Source of the DNA: Bradyrhizobium sp. SK17
GTDB lineage: Bacteria > Pseudomonadota > Alphaproteobacteria > Rhizobiales > Xanthobacteraceae
Direction: 5' to 3'
Length of the DNA: 64,000 bases
Assembly: GCF_002831585.1 (NCBI RefSeq)
Contig: NZ_CP025113.1
Location: 6,091,001 to 6,155,000, forward strand
Positions 32,526 through 42,202 of this stretch are shown piece after piece. How positions within the stretch are numbered: position 1 is the first letter of the stretch; every line of letters starts with the position of its first letter. The translations under genes and the position numbers were made by a program. The notes under the pieces are model-generated. The model was not told the DNA's origin. It saw only the letters and a list, made by a program, of their open reading frames with translations, and made no database searches.

Positions 32526-33224
32526 TTAATCGGCGCGATAGGTGCGGCCGGGATCGGCGTTGCGGAAATCCGCCAGGATGGTCTCGCCGGCGACCGCGGT
32601 CTGGCCTTCGGAAACCAGCGCCTTGGTGCCATCGGGGAGGTAGACGTCGAGCCGCGAGCCGAACCGGATCAGGCCGAAGCGCTCGCCGGCGCCGATCGAC
32701 TGCCCTTCCTTGACGAAGCAGACGATGCGGCGCGCCACCAGGCCTGCGATCTGGACCACACCGATGCGGCCGTTGGCAGTCGAGATGACCAGCGAATTGC
32801 GTTCATTGTCCTCGCTCGCCTTGTCGAGCTCGGCATTGATGAAAGCACCGGGGCGATAGGCGATGCGGTCGATGCGGCCGGCCACCGGGCTGCGGTTCAC
32901 ATGGCAGTTGAACACGCTCATGAACACCGAGATGCGCGGCAGCGGCTGGTCGCCAAGACCGAGTTCGGCCGGCGGCAGCGCCTGCACCACCATGGAGACC
33001 CGGCCATCGGCCGGCGACACCAGGATGCCGTCGCGCAGCGGCGTCACGCGCACCGGATCGCGGAAGAACAATGCGCACCAGACCGTGAGCAGCGTTCCGA
33101 TCCACCCCAGCGGGGTCCAGATCCAGAACAGGATCAGGCTCGCCAGCGCGAAACCACCGATGAAGGGATACCCCTCCGGGTGGATCGGCGGGATCTGCGC
33201 GCGGATGGAATTGGCGATCGACAT
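32526..33224 (-). CDS. psd: Phosphatidylserine decarboxylase proenzyme
   Basis: Converts phosphatidylserine to phosphatidylethanolamine using a pyruvoyl cofactor. It has 232 residues, the short Psd type of rhizobia. An N-terminal membrane-associated region (about 20-55) precedes [21 protein letters not shown] and [19 protein letters not shown]. The self-cleavage site is the Gly-Ser in [14 protein letters not shown] near residue 190, where the Ser becomes the pyruvoyl group of the small subunit. The gene sits between the ABC exporter upstream (53 bp) and pssA downstream (77 bp) on the same strand. Confidence 0.95.
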   Translation of the reverse strand: MSIANSIRAQIPPIHPEGYPFIGGFALASLILFWIWTPLGWIGTLLTVWCALFFRDPVRVTPLRDGILVSPADGRVSMVVQALPPAELGLGDQPLPRISVFMSVFNCHVNRSPVAGRIDRIAYRPGAFINAELDKASEDNERNSLVISTANGRIGVVQIAGLVARRIVCFVKEGQSIGAGERFGLIRFGSRLDVYLPDGTKALVSEGQTAVAGETILADFRNADPGRTYRAD

Positions 33225-33277
33225 CAGAGCTCGCTTGCGTTTCCCCGCCCCGTTTGGCGGGAGAGGCCCTAGATCGA

Positions 33278-35266
33278 CTATTCCGCGGCGGTCGGCAAGG
33301 GTTTCTCACCCGCGTCAGGGGTGGAATCCTCCGACGATTCAGTGACCACCGGCGGCAGGCGATTCGGCGCCGTGCCGTCGTCATCGACCTGGGCCAGCCG
33401 TTCACGGGCCTCCTCGGCCTCGCGCTGCCGGTTCCACATGCTGGCATAGAGGCCGCCGGCGGCCAAAAGCCGCGCGTGGGTGCCGCGTTCGGCGATCCGC
33501 CCCTGGTCCAGCACGATGATCTCGTCGGCGCCGACGATGGTCGACAACCGGTGCGCGATCACCAGCGAGGTGCGGTTGCGCGACACCCGCTCCAGCGCGC
33601 CCTGGATTTCGGCCTCGGTGTGACTGTCGAGCGCCGATGTCGCCTCGTCCAGAACCAGGATCGGCGGCGCCTTCAGCACCGTGCGCGCGATCGCGACGCG
33701 TTGCTTCTCGCCGCCGGACAATTTCAGGCCACGTTCGCCGACCTGGGTTTCGTAGCCCTGCGGCGACATCCGGATGAAGCCGTCGATCTGCGCCAGCCGC
33801 GCCGCCTCCTCCACCTCGTCGTCGCCGGCGTCCCAGCGGCCATAACGGATGTTGTAGCGGATGGTGTCGTTGAACAGCACGGTGTCCTGCGGCACCATGC
33901 CGATCGCCGAACGCAGCGAGGCCTGGGTCACGGTCTTGATGTCCTGGCCGTCGATCAGGATGCGGCCGCTCGACACGTCATAGAGCCGGAACAGCAGCCG
34001 CGAGATCGTCGACTTGCCGGCGCCGGATGGACCGACGATCGCGACCGTCTTGCCGGCCGGCACCTCGAAGCTCAGGCCTTTCAGGATAGGCCGATCGGAT
34101 TCGTAAGAAAAACGTACATCATCGAACCGCACGCTGCCGGCGGATACCACGAGCGGCCTGGCGCCCGGCATGTCCTTCACTTCGGGATCGCGCGCCAGCA
34201 CATCGAACATCTTCTCGATATCGATGATCGCCTGCTTGATCTCGCGATAGACCATGCCCATGAAATTCAGCGGCTGGTAGAGCTGGATCATCATGGAATT
34301 GATCAGCACGAAATCGCCGACGGTGTGGGTGCCGTTGCGGATGCCGAACGCGCACATCAGCATGGTCGCGGTCAGCCCCGCGGTGAAGATCACCGCCTGC
34401 CCGGTGTTGAGCACGGCGAGCGAGGTGTAAGTCTTCACGCTGGCCTGCTCGTAGCGTTCCATCGAGCGGTCGTAGCGCCGCGCCTCGCGCTCCTCGGCGC
34501 CGAAATACTTCACCGTCTCGTAATTGAGCAGCGAGTCGATCGCCTTGGTGTTCGCTTCGGTGTCGGAATCGTTCATCTTGCGGCGGATCTCGATCCGCCA
34601 CTCGGTCGCGACGTAGGTGTAGTACATGAACACGACGACGGTGAGCAGCACCGCCAGCACGTAGCGCCAGTCGAACTGCCACAGCAGCACGCCCGCCAGC
34701 AGCGTGACCTCGACGATGGTCGGGATCAGTTGCAGGATCACCATCCGCACGATGGTCTCGATCCCGGAGCGGCCGCGCTCCAGCACGCGGGTCAGGCCGC
34801 CGGTCTTGCGCTCGAGATGGAAGCGCAGCGACAGCTCGTGCATGTGCACGAAGGTGATGTAGGCGAGCCGGCGCACCGCGTGCATCGCAACGCGGGCAAA
34901 GATGCCGTCGCGCCACTGCGTCAGCACCGCCATGATGACGCGCACAGCGCCATAGCTGATCGTCATCAACACCGGCGAGGCGATCAGCCACAGCACCCAG
35001 TTCGACGGTTCGACCGGCGCCGAGCCCGCGCCGTTCAGCGCATCGATCGCCCATTTGAAGGTGAACGGCACCGACAGCGTCGCAAGCTTGGCGAACAGCA
35101 GCAGCACCACCGACCAGATCACGCGCATCTTCAGATCGGCGCGATCGCCCGGCCAAATATACGGCCACAGATGAACGAGCGTGCCGAGCAGCGTGCCTTT
35201 CTCGGCGGCCGGAATCGTGGCCGTGGGCTGCGCGGCGCCGGTCACGGTCTGTTGCGGCGGCACCAT
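33278..35266 (-). CDS. ABC exporter of the Atm1/ABCB7 type
   Basis: Fused permease-ATPase of 662 residues. The membrane domain (about 30-340) contains the Atm1-like segments [24 protein letters not shown] and [20 protein letters not shown]. The ATPase has GPSGAGKST near 416-424, [26 protein letters not shown] and a switch His in VIAHRLST. Bacterial Atm1 homologues export glutathione-linked or metal conjugates and help metal tolerance (known family). The C-terminal tail is polar and acidic. It heads the leftward psd-pssA group, an arrangement that may only reflect shared transcription. Confidence 0.9.
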   Translation of the reverse strand: MVPPQQTVTGAAQPTATIPAAEKGTLLGTLVHLWPYIWPGDRADLKMRVIWSVVLLLFAKLATLSVPFTFKWAIDALNGAGSAPVEPSNWVLWLIASPVLMTISYGAVRVIMAVLTQWRDGIFARVAMHAVRRLAYITFVHMHELSLRFHLERKTGGLTRVLERGRSGIETIVRMVILQLIPTIVEVTLLAGVLLWQFDWRYVLAVLLTVVVFMYYTYVATEWRIEIRRKMNDSDTEANTKAIDSLLNYETVKYFGAEEREARRYDRSMERYEQASVKTYTSLAVLNTGQAVIFTAGLTATMLMCAFGIRNGTHTVGDFVLINSMMIQLYQPLNFMGMVYREIKQAIIDIEKMFDVLARDPEVKDMPGARPLVVSAGSVRFDDVRFSYESDRPILKGLSFEVPAGKTVAIVGPSGAGKSTISRLLFRLYDVSSGRILIDGQDIKTVTQASLRSAIGMVPQDTVLFNDTIRYNIRYGRWDAGDDEVEEAARLAQIDGFIRMSPQGYETQVGERGLKLSGGEKQRVAIARTVLKAPPILVLDEATSALDSHTEAEIQGALERVSRNRTSLVIAHRLSTIVGADEIIVLDQGRIAERGTHARLLAAGGLYASMWNRQREAEEARERLAQVDDDGTAPNRLPPVVTESSEDSTPDAGEKPLPTAAE

Positions 35267-35479
35267 CAGGAGCCCGCTCTCGCCGCCGTGGCGCGCCGGT
35301 GCGCTGCCACATCTTTTCCACGATTTGCCATTGTGCCCGTCATATAGATCGTTTGAATGCGGCGTACAGGCTTATGACGAAAATTGTTCGCGATTCGCGG
35401 GAATTTACGGGATTTTTTGGCCTTCAATCCCCATATGCCAGTCTTGACCCTGTTTACGCTGCAGTGCCACAAGGATCGT

Positions 35480-36085
35480 ATGAACCAAATCAAGACTGTC
35501 TGTGTTTATTGCGGCTCCGGCCCCGGTAACAATCCCCGCTTCGTTGAAGCTGCCATCGCACTCGGCAAGAGCCTTGCCGACAACAACGTGCGCCTGGTCT
35601 ATGGCGGCGGCTCGATCGGCCTGATGGGCGCGGTCGCCAAATCCACCCTCGACCATGGCGGCTCGGTCACCGGCATCATCCCGGAATTCCTGCGCGCGCG
35701 CGAGAACGCGCTGACCTCGGTTCAGGAGATGATCGTCACACCCGACATGCACGAGCGCAAACGGCTGATGTTCGAGCGCTCGGACGCGTTCGTGGCACTG
35801 CCCGGCGGCATCGGGACCTTGGAGGAACTGGTCGAGCAATTGACCTGGCAGCAGCTCGGCCGTCACCACAAGCCGATCCTGCTCGCCAACATCGACAATT
35901 TCTGGGAGCCCCTGCTCTCGCTGCTGAACCACATGCGCGCGACTGAATTCATCCGCGCGACGCTGCCGATCAACGTGCTGATGGCCGATCGCGTCGACGA
36001 GATCCTGCCGCGGCTGCGTTCGGCGGTGGCCGGAACACCGGCAGCCGCCAAGGAACTGGCGCCCGAAGTGGCGCGGCGGCTGTAG
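35480..36085 (+). CDS. LOG-family protein (TIGR00730, cytokinin-type nucleoside monophosphate phosphoribohydrolase)
   Basis: Rossmann-fold hydrolase of 201 residues that in characterised members cleaves ribose-5-phosphate from adenine nucleotides, including cytokinin precursors. The ATG at 35480 after AAGGATCGT gives MNQIKTVCVYCGSGPGNNP. Conserved VYGGGSIGLMGAVA and the catalytic PGGIGTLEELVEQLTW (PGGxGTxxE) are present. An in-frame extension to 35384 adds a non-family segment and is rejected. In plant-associated bacteria such proteins may make free cytokinins, but in most they are housekeeping, so a signalling role is not claimed. Confidence 0.9.
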   Translation: MNQIKTVCVYCGSGPGNNPRFVEAAIALGKSLADNNVRLVYGGGSIGLMGAVAKSTLDHGGSVTGIIPEFLRARENALTSVQEMIVTPDMHERKRLMFERSDAFVALPGGIGTLEELVEQLTWQQLGRHHKPILLANIDNFWEPLLSLLNHMRATEFIRATLPINVLMADRVDEILPRLRSAVAGTPAAAKELAPEVARRL

Positions 36086-36107
36086 CCGAAGGCCTCGTGG
36101 CCCTCTC

Positions 36108-36214
36108 CCCGTCATGCTGAGGAGCGCGGAACGCGCGTCTCGAAGCATGCGCGGCCCCGCTGGTGGCCGTGCATCCTTCGAGGCTCGCAAGATCTCGCAC
36201 CTCAGGATGACGGG
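36108..36214. repeat. Dispersed palindromic repeat, cgtcatcctga type (copy 2)
   Basis: Related to 31456-31559: ends cccgtcatgctgagg and cctcaggatgacggg pair, and the interior again has gcgtctcgaag/ccttcgaggc. It follows the LOG gene directly. Confidence 0.75.
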
Positions 36215-36240
36215 TTGAGACGAGCGCTTGCCGACTAGAT

Positions 36241-36618
36241 CTACTCACTCGGAAACGTCACCGCTTCGATCCGGTTGCCATCGGGATCAAGAACGAACGC
36301 CGCGTAGTAGCGGACACGATCGTGCGGGCGGAGACCCGGCGCGCCATCGGAGCGGCCGCCGGAGGCAAGTGCGGCAGCGTGGAACGCAACGACCTCGGCG
36401 GTGGTTTTCGCCCGCAGGCAGATGTGCGTGCCGCTCTCATGGGGTACCGGCGTCATCGACACGCGCAGGTTGATCCAGAATTCGGGATAGGCCTTGCCGA
36501 AGCCGATCGTCGCCGGCCGCGTGACGAGACGGGCGAGGCCAAGCGCGGCCAGCGCAGGTTCATAGAACCGCGCCGCGCGGTCGAGATCGCGGACGCCGAC
36601 GGAGACGTGGTCGATCAT
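36241..36618 (-). CDS. VOC-family (glyoxalase/bleomycin resistance-like) protein
   Basis: Protein of 125 residues with the two-beta-alpha-beta-beta-beta pattern of the vicinal oxygen chelate fold: MIDHVSVGVRDLDRAARFYEPALAALGL at the N-terminus and YYAAFVLDPDGNRIEAVTF at the C-terminus. The start ATG at 36616-36618 follows AAGGAGGGCACA, an excellent ribosome site, which decides against the upstream in-frame ATG. Candidate metal ligands are His4, His69-type residues and the final Glu. Specific activity is unknown. Confidence 0.9.
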   Translation of the reverse strand: MIDHVSVGVRDLDRAARFYEPALAALGLARLVTRPATIGFGKAYPEFWINLRVSMTPVPHESGTHICLRAKTTAEVVAFHAAALASGGRSDGAPGLRPHDRVRYYAAFVLDPDGNRIEAVTFPSE

Positions 36619-36638
36619 TGTGCCCTCCTTCCGCATGC

Positions 36639-36707
36639 GTAGCCCGGATGAGCGAAGCGACATCCGGGAGCGACAATCCCGCATATCGCTTCGCTCATGC
36701 GGGCTAC
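36639..36707. repeat. Intergenic palindromic repeat (gtagcccggatgagcg type)
   Basis: The outer arms gtagcccg and cgggctac are perfect inverted repeats, with inner gatgagcgaagcgacat/atatcgcttcgctcat nearly complementary. It fills the gap between the cimA stop and the VOC start. Confidence 0.8.
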
Positions 36708-36711
36708 AATC

Positions 36712-38310
36712 TCACGCCGGCGCGCCAGACTTCACCAGCTTGTAGACCAACGAATCCATCAGCGCCTGGAACGAGGCATCGATGATGTTGGGCGACACGC
36801 CGACCGTGGTCCAGTTGTCCCCGGTCTCGTCCTCGCTCTCGATCAGCACGCGCGTCACCGCCTCGGAGCCGCCATTGAGGATACGGACGCGGTAGTCGAT
36901 CAGCTTCAGGCCATCGATGTATTTCTGGTATTTGCCGAGGTCCTTGCGCAGCGCCACGTCGAGTGCATTGACCGGACCGTTGCCTTCGGCGGCCGAGATC
37001 AGCCGCTCGCCGGCGACATCGACCTTCACCACCGCAAGCGCAACGGTGACGCGCTGGCCGTTGGCGTTGTAGCGCTGCTCGACATTGACGTCGAACTGCT
37101 CGACCGTGAAATATTCCGGCACCTTGCCGAGCGTACGGCGCGCCAGCAGGTCGAATGACGCGTTGGCGGATTCATAGGCAAAGCCCGCGGCCTCGCGCTC
37201 CTTCAACTCCTCGACGAGGCGCGTCAGCCGCGGATCGCTCTTGTCATAGACGATGCCGGCGCGATCGAGTTCGGCCATCACGTTGGAGCGACCGGCCTGG
37301 TCGGAGACCAGCACCTTGCGGTGGTTGCCGACCAGTTCCGGCAGCACGTGCTCGTAGGTCTGCGGATCCTTCATCACGGCCGAGGCGTGGATGCCGGTCT
37401 TGGTGACGAACGCGCTCTCGCCGACATAGGCGGCATGGCGGTTGGGCGCGCGGTTCAGCATGTCATCGAGCGTACGTGACACCTTCATCAGCGTCGCCAT
37501 CTTCTCGGTGGTGACACCGATCTCGAACCTGTCGGCGAACTCGCCCTTCAGCTTCAGGGTCGGGATCAGCGAGCAGAGATTGGCGTTGCCGCAGCGCTCG
37601 CCGAGGCCGTTCAGCGTACCCTGGATCTGCCGCGCGCCGGCACGCACCGCGGCGAGCGAATTGGCGACCGCCTGCTCGGTGTCGTTATGGGCATGGATGC
37701 CGACATGATCGCCGGGAACGTGCTTGATCACGTCAGCGACGATGCTCTCGACCTCATGCGGCATGGTGCCGCCATTGGTGTCGCACAGCACCACCCAGCG
37801 CGCGCCGGACTCGTAGGCCGCCATCGCGCAGGCCAGCGCGTAGTCGCGGTCCTCCTTGTAGCCGTCGAAGAAATGCTCGCAGTCGACCATCACCTCGCGG
37901 CCCTGCGCCCTGGCCGCCGCGACACTGTCGCGGATCGAGGCGAGGTTCTCCGCGTTGGTGGTCTCAAGCGCGACCCGGACCTGGTAGGCCGATGATTTGG
38001 CGACGAAGCAGATCACGTCGGCCTTGGCTTCGAGGATGCCGGCAAGCCCCGGATCGTTCGAGGCCGAGCGGCCCGGCCGCCGCGTCATGCCGAACGCGGT
38101 GAAGCGCGCATGCTCAAAGGCCGGCTTCCGGCTGAAGAACTCGGTGTCCGTCGGATTGGCGCCGGGATAGCCGCCCTCGACATAGTCGATGCCGAGCCCA
38201 TCGAGCATGCCGGCGATCACCTGCTTGTCCTGCAACGTGAAGTCGACGCCATTGGTCTGCGCACCGTCGCGCAGCGTGGTGTCGAACAGATAGAGGCGTT
38301 CGCGGCTCAT
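36712..38310 (-). CDS. cimA: (R)-citramalate synthase
   Basis: Condenses pyruvate and acetyl-CoA to citramalate, the first step of the threonine-independent isoleucine route. It has 532 residues from ATG 38308-38310 ([16 protein letters not shown]). The HMGL-like TIM barrel carries LFDTTLRDGAQTNGV, HAHNDTEQAVANSLAAVRAGA and GTLNGLGERCGNANL. The C-terminal LeuA dimerisation/allosteric domain spans about 390-525. The overall pattern matches TIGR00977-type citramalate synthases rather than LeuA. A GNAT gene overlaps by 4 nt upstream, and cysS precedes that, so cysS-GNAT-cimA form one leftward operon. Confidence 0.93.
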   Translation of the reverse strand: MSRERLYLFDTTLRDGAQTNGVDFTLQDKQVIAGMLDGLGIDYVEGGYPGANPTDTEFFSRKPAFEHARFTAFGMTRRPGRSASNDPGLAGILEAKADVICFVAKSSAYQVRVALETTNAENLASIRDSVAAARAQGREVMVDCEHFFDGYKEDRDYALACAMAAYESGARWVVLCDTNGGTMPHEVESIVADVIKHVPGDHVGIHAHNDTEQAVANSLAAVRAGARQIQGTLNGLGERCGNANLCSLIPTLKLKGEFADRFEIGVTTEKMATLMKVSRTLDDMLNRAPNRHAAYVGESAFVTKTGIHASAVMKDPQTYEHVLPELVGNHRKVLVSDQAGRSNVMAELDRAGIVYDKSDPRLTRLVEELKEREAAGFAYESANASFDLLARRTLGKVPEYFTVEQFDVNVEQRYNANGQRVTVALAVVKVDVAGERLISAAEGNGPVNALDVALRKDLGKYQKYIDGLKLIDYRVRILNGGSEAVTRVLIESEDETGDNWTTVGVSPNIIDASFQALMDSLVYKLVKSGAPA

Positions 38311-38813
38311 GCATGGCCTCCCGGCGCGGCCACGCCGTCGAGCGTCTTCTGCATCGTGGTGTTGGCGAGCCATTCGTCGCCGATAGTGACCGAATTGCGC
38401 TGCTGCGCGACATAGCCGCGCTTGCGGAAGAATTCGAGCGCGGTGTCGCTGGCATCGACCTTCAGGGTCTTGGTGCCGCGGGCGCTGGCGATCTTCTCCA
38501 GCGCATCGCACAGCGCGGCACCGACGCCCTGCCCGACCGCGCTCGGATGCACGTAGAGCATGTCGACGTAATCCGTGCCCTTCAGCGAGGCGAAGCCGAC
38601 CGGGGCGCCCTGCAAGGTCGCAATCAGCGTCAGCTGGCCGGCGAGCTTCTTGCCGAAGGCCTGCTCGTCGTCGGCAGCCGCCGCCCAGGCTTCCTGCTGC
38701 GCTTCGCTGTAGTCGTCGCCGGTCAGGTCCATGATCGAGGCCGCGAAGATCGCCGCCAGCAGCGGCGCGTCGTCAGGCAGATAGGGGCGCAATGCGGGTG
38801 CGGAGCGGCTCAT
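38307..38813 (-). CDS. GNAT family N-acetyltransferase
   Basis: Acetyltransferase of 168 residues starting [23 protein letters not shown]. Its ATG (38811-38813) overlaps the cysS stop, and its own stop overlaps the cimA start by 4 nt. The acetyl-CoA loop is seen in [25 protein letters not shown] (QGVGAAL), preceded by [15 protein letters not shown]. The C-terminal [22 protein letters not shown] is typical of the superfamily. The substrate is unknown. Tight coupling with cysS is conserved-looking but no functional link is evident. Confidence 0.9.
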   Translation of the reverse strand: MSRSAPALRPYLPDDAPLLAAIFAASIMDLTGDDYSEAQQEAWAAAADDEQAFGKKLAGQLTLIATLQGAPVGFASLKGTDYVDMLYVHPSAVGQGVGAALCDALEKIASARGTKTLKVDASDTALEFFRKRGYVAQQRNSVTIGDEWLANTTMQKTLDGVAAPGGHA

Positions 38814-40225
38814 CGCGCGACCTCCCAGGTGGTCACCGGTTTGCCGTCGGCGTCCTTGCCATCCTTGATCGCGACGCCCATCGCGGCGAGCTGATCGCGG
38901 ATGCGGTCCGACTCCTTGAAGTCCTTCCGCGCGCGCGCCGCGGTACGCTCGGCGAGCAGCGCCTCGACGGCCGCCGCATCGACGCCGCTTGCCTGCCGCT
39001 TGCGGCCCTCCCAGGCGGCCGCGCTCTCTGACAGGAAACCGAGCAGCCGCAGCGAGCCGGCGAATTCCCTGCGGCTTTGCTCGCTGCTCGACGATGCGCT
39101 GCGCAGGCCGTGCAGCACCGCCATCGCTTGCGCCGTGTTGAGGTCGTCGTAGAGCGCCTCGACCATGGCTTGCGACGGCGCGCCGGGCTCGGCATCGGCC
39201 GCAACCGCGTACCAATCGTCGAGCGTCTTCGCGCTCTCCTCGGCGCTCTTCAGCGTCCAGTCGAGCGGCGAACGATAATGCGTCTTGAGCATGCTGAGGC
39301 GCAGCACCTCGCCGGGCCAGTCGGCCAGCAGATCGCGAATCGTGAAGAAGTTGCCGAGCGATTTCGACATCTTCTCGCTCTCGATCTGCAAGAAGCCGTT
39401 GTGCATCCAGACATTGGCCATGCGGTCGGTGTGGAACGCGCAGCAGGTCTGCGCGAGCTCGTTCTCATGGTGCGGGAACACCAGATCGATGCCGCCGCCA
39501 TGGATGTCGAACTTCTCGCCGAGATGCTTCCAGGCCATCGCCGAGCACTCGATGTGCCAGCCGGGCCGGCCCTCGACCGCGATTCCTGCGGGTGACGGCC
39601 AGGACGGCTCGCCGGGCTTCGACGGCTTCCACAGCACGAAGTCGGTGTTGTCGCGCTTGTAGGGCGCGACGTCGACACGAGCGCCGGCAATCATCTCGTC
39701 GAGCGAGCGCTTCGACAGCGAACCATAGCGCGGCAGCACCGAATTGGCCGCGTTCATCGCCTGCGGCGAGAACAGCACGTGATCCTCGGCGACATAGGCG
39801 AAGCCGCCGGCGACCAGCTTTTCGATGATCGCGCGCATCTCCGGAATGTGCTCGGTCGCCCGCGGCTGCACCGTCGGGGCCAAGCAGCCGAGCGCCGTGA
39901 CGTCGTCCTGGTACTGCCGATAGGTCAGCTCGGTGACCTTGCGGATCGCCTCGTTCAGCGGCACGCCGGGATAGTCCCGCGCTGCGCGGACGTTGATCTT
40001 GTCGTCGACGTCGGTGATGTTACGGACATAGGTCACGTGACCGGCGCCATAGCGATGGCGCAGCACGCGGAACAGCACGTCGAAGACGATGGCCGCGCGG
40101 CCGTTGCCGATATGCGCGAAGTCGTAGACCGTCGGTCCGCAGGCATACATGCGGACGTTGTTGGCATCGAGCGGCACGAGGGGCCGCTTCTCCCGGGTCA
40201 ACGTGTCGTAAAGGCGCAAATCCAT
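38810..40225 (-). CDS. cysS: Cysteinyl-tRNA synthetase
   Basis: Class I aminoacyl-tRNA synthetase of 471 residues. Zn-binding Cys is in [19 protein letters not shown], where HIGN is the nucleotide-binding motif. [35 protein letters not shown] holds further zinc ligands, and KMSKSLGNF near residue 280 is the second signature. The start at 40225 follows GAGGAACAGG. All catalytic motifs are intact, so this is the functional housekeeping enzyme. It heads the cysS-GNAT-cimA operon. Confidence 0.96.
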   Translation of the reverse strand: MDLRLYDTLTREKRPLVPLDANNVRMYACGPTVYDFAHIGNGRAAIVFDVLFRVLRHRYGAGHVTYVRNITDVDDKINVRAARDYPGVPLNEAIRKVTELTYRQYQDDVTALGCLAPTVQPRATEHIPEMRAIIEKLVAGGFAYVAEDHVLFSPQAMNAANSVLPRYGSLSKRSLDEMIAGARVDVAPYKRDNTDFVLWKPSKPGEPSWPSPAGIAVEGRPGWHIECSAMAWKHLGEKFDIHGGGIDLVFPHHENELAQTCCAFHTDRMANVWMHNGFLQIESEKMSKSLGNFFTIRDLLADWPGEVLRLSMLKTHYRSPLDWTLKSAEESAKTLDDWYAVAADAEPGAPSQAMVEALYDDLNTAQAMAVLHGLRSASSSSEQSRREFAGSLRLLGFLSESAAAWEGRKRQASGVDAAAVEALLAERTAARARKDFKESDRIRDQLAAMGVAIKDGKDADGKPVTTWEVAR

Positions 40226-40524
40226 GGATCACCTGTTCCTCGCGGCGAGGCGTCCAGTGATTCTCAGGCGATTGAGAAAAGACGGCCTCAGCCAGCGAAT
40301 CGCTAGCTCATAATCTCGCGGCAAATGCTGCAGATGGCGAGGTGGCCGTTCATGGTTCCACCATGTCTCATGGCCCCCGCATCGCGTCAAGGGCCTGTTT
40401 TCGCTCCCTTTCGGCCATCGCGCGGGGCCAGAAATCACGGCAACGCCTTCATGGTTAATCATTATTAAGGAATTGGGCGTATCCGGTGAACCGAAGATTC
40501 CTCGCCCCTTTTCATTGGTGCACC
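40226..40524. other. Intergenic region upstream of cysS and a small secreted-protein gene
   Basis: About 300 bp between divergent genes, presumed to carry both promoters. An A/T-rich patch at about 40452-40475 (gttaatcattattaagg) lies 50-70 bp before the secreted-protein start. No operator or repeat is evident. Confidence 0.4.
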
Positions 40525-40833
40525 ATGCGGCCGATTTCAGCACTGATTGCCTGCACGTTCCTGCTGCTCCCCGCGGCCGCGCTGGCCGACAGCCGCGTCT
40601 TCATCATCGCCAACCAGGCCGACGGCTATGGCATCGACGAGTGCCTGGCGCGCGGCGACCGCTGCGGCGCGTCCGCGGCCCGCGCCTATTGTCGGTCACG
40701 CGATTTTGCGCAGGCCACCAACTACCGCCGCGTCGATCCCGACGAGATCACCGGTGCGGTTCCGCACGCCGCGCACGCCAAATGCACCGGCAATGGCTGC
40801 GACGAATACGTCGCGATCACCTGCCAGCGCTGA
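40525..40833 (+). CDS. Small secreted Cys-containing hypothetical protein
   Basis: Protein of 102 residues with a signal peptide (MRPISALIACTFLLLPAAALA, cleavage likely before DSRVF). The mature part of about 80 residues has six Cys, paired-looking as DECLARGDRC, YC, KCTGNGC and TC, suggesting disulfide bonds in the periplasm. The ATG at 40525 is chosen because it opens directly on the signal peptide. A GTG at 40486 would add 13 residues. The family is not recognised. It is followed by another secreted protein gene (DUF2865) but with a 157-bp gap. Confidence 0.75.
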   Translation: MRPISALIACTFLLLPAAALADSRVFIIANQADGYGIDECLARGDRCGASAARAYCRSRDFAQATNYRRVDPDEITGAVPHAAHAKCTGNGCDEYVAITCQR

Positions 40834-40990
40834 AGCCAAGCCGCTGGAGCAGCGGGGTTCTTGCCACACCGGCGCCCCGGAAACGACGTGACGCTGCCCC
40901 GAGAAACGGCTATTGCAGACCGCCTTTGCAGGTGGTCCTGCCGCGCGCTTCGGCATGGATCGCCGCGCGGCGTCGTTTGAATGGCTGGAT

Positions 40991-42142
40991 ATGCCCGATA
41001 CCTCCAATTTCCGCTTCTCCCGTTGGCTTTTGACGTGTGCCGTGCTGGCCGGCATCGCGCTGCCCGCCACTGGCGCGCTTGCGCAGGTGCCCCCGGGACC
41101 GCCCGGCCCGGTCCCGCAAGGCGCCCCGCAGGCCAATCCGATGTGCAGCCGGCTGGAGGGCCAGCTGGCGGCGATCGACCGTGGCGGCGGCGGTGGTGAT
41201 CCGGCCAAGGACGAGCAGATCCGCCGCTATCAGGATGCGGCAACCCGCCAGCAGGGGGAGCTCGATCGCGTGACGGCGCAGGCCCGCCGCATGGGCTGCG
41301 ACAGCTCCGGGTTTTTCTCGCTCTTTAATAACAACTCGGCGCAGTGCGGACCGGTCAACAACCAGATCCAGCAGATGCGCGCCAATCTCGACCAGATGAC
41401 CGCCAGTCTCGAGCGGCTGCGCACCGGCGGGCTCGGCGGAGCCGACCGCGAGAACCAGCGCCGCTCGGTCCTGACCGCGCTCGCGCAGAACAATTGCGGC
41501 CCGCAATACGCCGCCGCCGCGCGCGGCCCCGGCAACTTCCTCGAGAACCTGTTCGGCGGCGGCGGTGGCGGCAATCCGAACAATCCGCTGCCCCCGCCAG
41601 ATGCGCAATATGGCGGGCCGTCGGGCACCTTCCGCACCGTCTGCGTCCGCACCTGCGATGGCGCCTACTTCCCGATCTCGTTCGCGACCTCGCAGGCACG
41701 CTTTGCCGCCGACGAGCAGGTCTGCAAGGCGCAGTGCCCGGCCGCCGAGGCCAGCCTGTTCGCCTATCGCAATCCCGGCGAGGACATCAACCAGGCGGTC
41801 TCGATCAGCGGCCAGTCCTACTCGTCGCTGCCGAACGCGTTCAAGTACCGCACCGAGTTCAATCCGTCCTGCTCGTGCAAGCCGGCCGGCCAGAGCTGGG
41901 CGGAGGCGCTGAAGGCGGTCGACGACCCCGCAACCGCTGCGCAGCAGGGCGACATCATCGTCACCGAGGAGAGCGCGCGTAAGATGCAACAGCGCGCCCA
42001 GAGCAAGGCCGCCGGCAAGAAGGGGGCGCCCGCAACGGCGCAGCAGCCCGCGGCTGCCGATGCCGGCGCGCCGGCTGCGGCGTCGAGCGACGGCCAGATC
42101 CGCTCGGTCGGCCCGACCTTCATCCAGCAGAAGAAGCAGTAA
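40991..42142 (+). CDS. DUF2865 domain-containing secreted protein
   Basis: Exported protein of 383 residues from ATG 40991 (MPDTSNFRFSRWLLTCAVLAG), with a signal peptide ending near ALAQV. In-frame ATGs at 40955 and 40981 are alternatives with no better ribosome site. After a Pro/Gly-rich stretch comes a helical region (CSRLEGQLAAIDRG...QDAATRQQGELDRVTAQARRMGCDS) and then the DUF2865 core with TFRTVCVRTCDGAYFPISFATSQARFAADEQVCKAQCPAAEASLF and NPSCSCKP. The many Cys suggest a disulfide-bonded periplasmic protein. The C-terminus is Ala/Lys/Gln-rich. Function is unknown for the family, which is common in Bradyrhizobium and relatives. Confidence 0.88.
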   Translation: MPDTSNFRFSRWLLTCAVLAGIALPATGALAQVPPGPPGPVPQGAPQANPMCSRLEGQLAAIDRGGGGGDPAKDEQIRRYQDAATRQQGELDRVTAQARRMGCDSSGFFSLFNNNSAQCGPVNNQIQQMRANLDQMTASLERLRTGGLGGADRENQRRSVLTALAQNNCGPQYAAAARGPGNFLENLFGGGGGGNPNNPLPPPDAQYGGPSGTFRTVCVRTCDGAYFPISFATSQARFAADEQVCKAQCPAAEASLFAYRNPGEDINQAVSISGQSYSSLPNAFKYRTEFNPSCSCKPAGQSWAEALKAVDDPATAAQQGDIIVTEESARKMQQRAQSKAAGKKGAPATAQQPAAADAGAPAAASSDGQIRSVGPTFIQQKKQ

Positions 42143-42202
42143 AGCCTGCTCCGTCTGGTTTGAGCATCGCCGCGCAGAGGCCGACGCGTCCGCCGGGGTG
42201 CC

